A stretch of DNA of 64,000 nucleotides, taken from contig CM073591.1 in assembly GCA_037074705.1 (NCBI GenBank), forward strand, positions 92,973,532-93,037,531, in the 5' to 3' direction. Numbering within the stretch: the first letter of the stretch is position 1; each line of letters starts with the position of its first letter. Positions 59,331-64,000 of the stretch are shown here, one piece after another. Made by a program: the position numbers and the translations under genes. The DNA is from Zhengitettix transpicula (Eukaryota; Arthropoda; Insecta; Orthoptera; Tetrigidae). The notes under the pieces are model-generated. The model had not been told where the DNA came from. It worked only from the letters and a program-made list of their open reading frames with translations, and searched no databases.

Positions 59331-59689
59331 AGTCAGCCAATTGACTTGAATATTACTAAATTCTGATTGTCAATAGATAATATTAAAAAATATCATTAAA
59401 TGGATCACCGAACTAATTATATATTTCGTTTATATATGATCGGTTTTACGGACGCTATTATATAATTGTAGAACAACTTAAACATTAGATTAGGTTCATA
59501 CGGCGGTATTTCTAATCCTCCAGACGGAATTATATTGCGAAATAAGATCCGAGAGGGAAATAGTTCAGGAAAATGCTGCGTGTAATTGTTTCAGCTTCAC
59601 GTAATGTTTTCTATTCCGTTTCCCTTAGTTTATGAATCTATTGAGATCGGAGCTGGCCAATACTATTATAAAACCGCTTAAATAGCTTA
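59331..59689. other. AT-rich spacer, nothing recognised
   Basis: No repeat or coding remnant is legible. It may include the upstream part of the Jockey remnant that follows. Confidence 0.35.
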
Positions 59690-60128
59690 ATTTATTATGA
59701 TATAGTTAAAATCTTATCTTCGAGTTGAATCCTCGCTCCTAATTTATAAATCGATTCTCCGACACATTCTTACATACGCCTGCCCAGCTTGGAGCAACGC
59801 ACCTACAAATTCGCTCAAGAAACTTCAAACCATGCAGAATAAAGTGCTACGTATTGCAATTAACAGCCCGTGGTTCATACGAAACAGTCAAATACACCAA
59901 GAATTAAAGGTTCCACTTATAACAAACTACATCCACAGCCTAAGCAGTAACTTTTGAAGTGTAAAAGTGCAAAGAAATTAAATCTAGAACAAAAATGTAA
60001 TCAGCCAGAGGTGTGAAATATTCACATAACCTTCTCTCCAAATACTCTTAGCCATATGATGTCTTATTATATTATAGCAGTGAATTGCATTTTGCTTCAG
60101 GCTCTGCTAAATAAAGTTAAAAAAAAAG
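59690..60128 (+). pseudogene. Jockey-type LINE, C-terminal RT and 3' UTR
   Basis: From 59739 the frame reads LIYKSILRHILTYACPAWSN, APTNSLKKLQTMQNKVLRIA, INSPWFIRNSQIHQELKVPL, followed by ITNYIHSLSSNF and a stop at about 59957. This is a near-textbook Jockey C terminus (YK....P..TYA.P.W.......KLQ..QNK.LR.I..APWF.RN..IH.DL..P). The reading frame is intact for over 70 codons. A 3' UTR of about 170 bp ends AATAAAGTTAAAAAAAAA, a polyadenylation-like end. It is strongly 5'-truncated and looks younger than the other Jockey relics. Confidence 0.8.
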
Positions 60129-60289
60129 TTTAGGAAAATGCCAAACGTTGTGAAATAACGCAGTCGTATCCTTAACTGTCTCTGTTCATTGGTTTTCGGA
60201 GAAGAAAAAAAATATACCACTGCTGACACCCGTCATACATTTTTACGTTAACGTAGCAAAATTTTTTTAGTAACAATTTCTCTAATCTT
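60129..60289. other. Short AT-rich spacer
   Basis: Nothing is recognised between the LINE tail and the GC-richer island. Confidence 0.4.
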
Positions 60290-60880
60290 CATCTCACAAA
60301 GAAATTCTCGAGAACCTGTAAGAGGGTTTGTAGTAAAGCTAGCAAACTCGTGAAGCAAGATAAAGATGCGTGAGTAAGGCGATAAATGGCGTCGGCGTGG
60401 GATTGAGGCGTCTGATCCCCACGCACTGTGTTTGTCACCGTAATGAGCAGTATCCAAACGGCTGTGTATCTTAGCGACGCAGATAAGCGAACCCGCATGG
60501 CCTGAAATAAAGAGCGATCTCCCCTGGGGCGTTGCTATGTGCTTAGACGTCGCCTACAGCTGTGATTAAAAATTGGAAACCAATAACGGGCCACAAGGAA
60601 GCTCTGAGGAAATGAGAAAAGCGCGATAAAGCAAGACGGTGGGCAACAATTTCCCCAGCCTGTTTAGGAACAGAGCGCCACGGAGCGGGCTATTGAGATT
60701 AGCGAGGTCGCTACGGGAGCAATCCCTGGACCCGCTAATTGGAAAACCTGCAGGGCTCCTCACAAGAGGAAGCGATCGTCTTTGCCTGGGATTTAATATC
60801 GGTTATAGAGGCTCTGGCTGGGAGCTATTACATCCACGGCTATGGGAGTGCGAAATCTCCAAGATACCCGCTTAAATGAA
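60290..60880. other. Largest GC-richer island, possible regulatory DNA
   Basis: About 600 bp of complex, GC-richer sequence hold short frames of 65-78 codons on both strands and no recognised domain. It holds cores such as GCTAATTGG, GAGATTAGCG and GTGATTAAAAATTGG, the kind bound by homeodomain proteins. It is single copy within the window. A conserved enhancer is a reasonable guess but unproven. Confidence 0.25.
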
Positions 60881-62340
60881 CACCTTTCTTTAAAAATCTA
60901 TACCCATGCTTTCATTTTTATCTCGCTAATAGACTAAACTAACATTATTTAATTTTCAGACACCTCTTAGACATAAAATTCAGAATAAGGCGATAAGACT
61001 GTAGGCATTAGACACGTCTTAGACACATTAAATTCAGAATACGGTGATAAGACTTTAGACATTCATGACTTAATCTCTCTGGAAGAAAAAGTTCTTGAAA
61101 GTCGTCTATTAAATGAATACAATTAGGCCATCTAAATTTTTCTATAGTCAGTTAGTTTTTTTAAAATTATCTTACACGCACAAGAACTCTGATTAATAAT
61201 TCCGGAATTAAGTCTATTTAACAGCTTTCTGACGGATATAAAACAGCAAAAACGCTCATAGGATATTTATTAACTGTTTTAAAAATATCGTATTGCCTGG
61301 GGCGTACTACTCAGTTCATGAATTTGTTAATCATCCTACAAACAGTTGATTAGGGATACGAGTCCAGAATAAATGCTGGCGTAATCAAGGTCTAAGTGAT
61401 CTTAAGGATTCATAAATTTCCATTGTTTCTCTCTCTCTCTGTCACCCTTATTCAATACATCACCTGACGTGAACTCAGTAAATACTCTGATGAGATCTTG
61501 TCTCTTAACTAGCAGTCGTGTCGGTCGTGAAAACAATGAATTTGTGATCGTGCTTCTATGAATATTAAGTACATAATAACAATAGTAACATTTTAACTAA
61601 AAAACAGATTTTTAACATTTCTGTAACGATTATTTTTATTCTCGTTTATATATTAATCCTTAATATGTGTGTATTTATCTATTTTAAATTGTATTCTCAT
61701 TTCAAATTGACTATCTTATGTATACTGTGACGTTAATCACATCTCACTGCTCCGTTAGTAGATAATCGCGCTTACCTCCTAGGTAAAACAAATTTATATG
61801 GGATGCTGTAGGGGTACTGCGATATAGCATATTATATAGCCAGTGAAATTTAAATCATAACACAATAATAATTATTTTTGACACAAAGTCCTTATGTACG
61901 TATTTATAACCCAAATATAATTTAAATCACAAAAAGAATTAAGTATACAAAATATGAAATTAAATTTTTAATAAAATATAATCAAACTTAATATATTAAT
62001 TAAATGAGTTTAAACCTTTAAGCTAGATTTAATTAAATACAAAATAATTTAAAGAAAACTTTAGGAAACATTAAATGAGTCGAATAATGTGTAATGAACA
62101 CAAATTTAATTATTGTAATGAGCACGAGTTGTAATATTATAATAGTATCATAAGAATCTATTATATAAACTTATTATTTACAGATACGTTGGCAGAGAGT
62201 ACTGAATTGTTAGAGGTTCTTTAATGTGAGTTCTATATGGAGTGTTTGTTTTTAGTTGTTAGCACACAAATAATGTTTTAGGTTAAAAATTATTAACATA
62301 AAAAAATTAATACAAATAAATGATAAATATGTGGAGGTTG
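60881..62340. other. AT-rich stretch with a short tandem duplication
   Basis: Apart from the 52-bp duplication at 60966 nothing is recognised. Confidence 0.4.
60966..61066. repeat. Two-copy direct repeat, 52-bp period
   Basis: CTTAGACATAAAATTCAGAA and CTTAGACACATTAAATTCAG start two units sharing TTCAGAATA.GG.GATAAGAC. The units begin at 60966 and 61018. Confidence 0.75.
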
Positions 62341-62430
62341 TTTTTTAGAGTAACAGGCTACATGAGGGTAATCCACACGGTGGCAACTCCCCTTTAATAG
62401 CATAGGAAGGGATTTGAAACGGGAGATGAG
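62341..62430 (-). mobile_element. R1 3'-end fragment
   Basis: TTTTTTAGAGTAACAGGCTA then CATGAGGGTAATCCAC is the reverse complement of the R1 3' end. Similarity continues to the GGGATTTGAAACGGGAGATG zone and then stops. Confidence 0.65.
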
Positions 62431-62981
62431 CAAGGGAAATCTGTTTTATTTGAGTAACATAGAATCGTTGTTGAGGGAAGATTTTTCTCGGAATTGGTAT
62501 TAAGAAGAAGCGGAATAACTGGTCTGCGGAAACAGTAAGACATCCTGATTTTTGTTTTAAGAGTAAAGACTGTAAAATAATTACAGTAACTGCTCCGGTT
62601 TTATTTTTAAAAGGCAAAAACACCCATTTAGATCCATGTTGGGAAAGACGAATCTATTTTTCCGTATTTTAAAATAACCCGTAAAACTGTAAATATAGTT
62701 ATAACAATTAAATTTATTTATTTTGAGCTTCTCAACCCATATTGTTCATTAAATGATTTGTGATAAATATTTTGATTTACCTTACAATTATATGACGGCA
62801 AATTGAGGGACAGAGAATGAAATTATTTAATTATAAATGATATATGAAGATATATTTGCGTATTTATTGTTTAATATATTATTTTTTCAAGGTGTGTTAC
62901 AACTTAATGTGTTGTCCCTACATTTTTCTGTGATGTCTTTGTTCCTCGTTTCTGTATTTTCATGTTTTGTACTGTCTTCAT

Positions 62982-63020
<39 letters not shown>

Positions 63021-63652
63021 ATAATTATTTATTGGATCACAGAATAAAACTCAATCCAAATCATTATATATTTTTGTAAATCAAAGAAGGTTACATAATA
63101 AATAAATAATAAAATATAAAATTTTTTAACATGAATAACGGAAGGTTTAATTTAAATAAAACCAGAGAGAAATATGAAATTTGTTTCACGTAACCGAACA
63201 GAAAAAATTTGAAGGCTATGAAAGGTGTTATAGAATCTACATATGTTTTCATATAATTCTCTAGTAAGGAATTTTTTTATTTTTAACTTGAAATTATTTT
63301 GGCATGGCGTCAATCGGAAAAACCATTCACGTGTTGACTCGAAAACCGTGAACGAATGCGGGCAATTCTCCAGATAAGTTCCCGTACGCTTCCACTGATG
63401 TCGCGTAAAATAAGTTAATCATATTTACGATTCGGACTCAAATGACAAAGTAATTAATATTCTCTTTAAACATTTCTATTTTGAGTGACGCATAACGAGA
63501 GCTCGTAATATATCCAGTTTAATGAGAACTGTTATAATTAAATTACACAGGGATTCAATATTGTTTGTAGTTATGATATATGGCTTTAACTCTTGTTAGA
63601 AAGAACAATGTGCTTTGAGGAATTTAAATTACTCTGAATTTAATTGAGAGGA
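62431..63652. other. AT-rich stretch with a TA microsatellite
   Basis: No gene is recognised. The 92-codon minus frame at 62345 and the 80-codon plus frame at 62837 have no known relatives; the second ends by reading through the TA repeat. Confidence 0.4.
62985..63018. repeat. TA dinucleotide microsatellite
   Basis: About 17 uninterrupted TA units. Confidence 0.95.
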
Positions 63653-64000
63653 GATTTTTAGGGCAACAGACTACATGAGGGTAATCCACGTTGGGCAACT
63701 CACCTTTAATAGCATAGGAAGGGATTTGAAAGGGGGGATGCGGAAGGGTAGAGAAAGGTAGCCAAGGGTTAACTAGGGCCCCCGGGCTATATTTTAAGGA
63801 TCCTACCCGGAATTGGCCTAAAGAAATGCAGGGAAAACCTTAGAAAAACCTGCATCGAGCAGGTCGGGCATTGGGTACTTGTCCCACGCCCTTCCGATAT
63901 CGGGAGAGGAGTTTGATGTGGGGACGCAGCATTCCCTTCTCCGTGCCTTGACCAGTTTAGGAGGCAGCTGGCCGACTATTCCAATGGGAATAGCGAACAA
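63653..64000 (-). mobile_element. R1 retroposon copy, cut by the window edge
   Basis: It runs on the minus strand with its tail at 63653-63660 (TTTTTAGGGCAACAG). It retains GGCCCCCGGGCT, CCTGCATCGAGCAGGTC and hairpin 2 as CTATTCC-AATG-GGAATAG (63976-63993). The 5' part, including hairpin 1, lies beyond the right edge. Confidence 0.7.

Overview
The window looks like gene-poor, AT-rich nuclear DNA from an insect. It has no bacterial-style gene packing, no operons, and no long open frame beyond about 157 codons. Almost everything recognisable is a decayed transposable element. The mix is Jockey-type and CR1/L2-type LINE fragments, tRNA-derived SINE heads, a Tc1-type DNA transposon, Helitron-like repeats ending in CTAG, gypsy-like solo LTRs and a MITE. 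This fits arthropods well. I suspect a polyneopteran such as a cockroach, termite or stick insect, but that is an impression from repeat style and not a proof. I found no host gene, rRNA, tRNA gene or CRISPR array that I can support.

Layout. 1-9 kb: the 3' end of a Helitron-like element; a solo LTR (2231-3230); two tail-to-tail copies of a retroposon here called R1; a large Helitron-like composite built of tandem modules (4870-8475); and a Jockey RT remnant directly beside its end. 9-20 kb: a SINE head, a second Jockey RT remnant, a MITE with 10-bp terminal inverted repeats, a 1-kb foldback structure and a clean solo LTR (19411-20333). 20-30 kb: R1 copies, including a head-to-tail cluster of three, and a second Helitron-like module array in the opposite orientation (26650-29235). 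30-43 kb: mostly unassigned AT-rich DNA with several GC-richer islands, then a dead Tc1 transposase gene split by a solo LTR. 43-53 kb: a CR1-like RT remnant with another retroposon inside it, a solo LTR with R1 inside it, an L2/CR1-like C-terminal remnant and a further solo LTR. 53-64 kb: two more Jockey remnants, a SINE with a CAT-repeat tail, and R1 at the right edge.

The features do not work together as a pathway; they are layers of transposition. The observations most worth checking are five. (a) The solo LTR family carries iterated 3' ends that contain a copy of the tRNA-Lys primer-binding site. (b) R1, a high-copy retroposon, has hairpins whose stems change in a compensating way between copies. 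(c) Helitron-like modules are amplified in tandem in two places and folded back in a third. (d) A CTGA...GAAACGTT motif resembling a hammerhead-ribozyme core occurs at four loci. (e) A 4-bp target duplication shows exactly how a solo LTR split a Tc1 gene. The GC-richer islands may be conserved regulatory DNA of a neighbouring gene, but sequence alone cannot show that.
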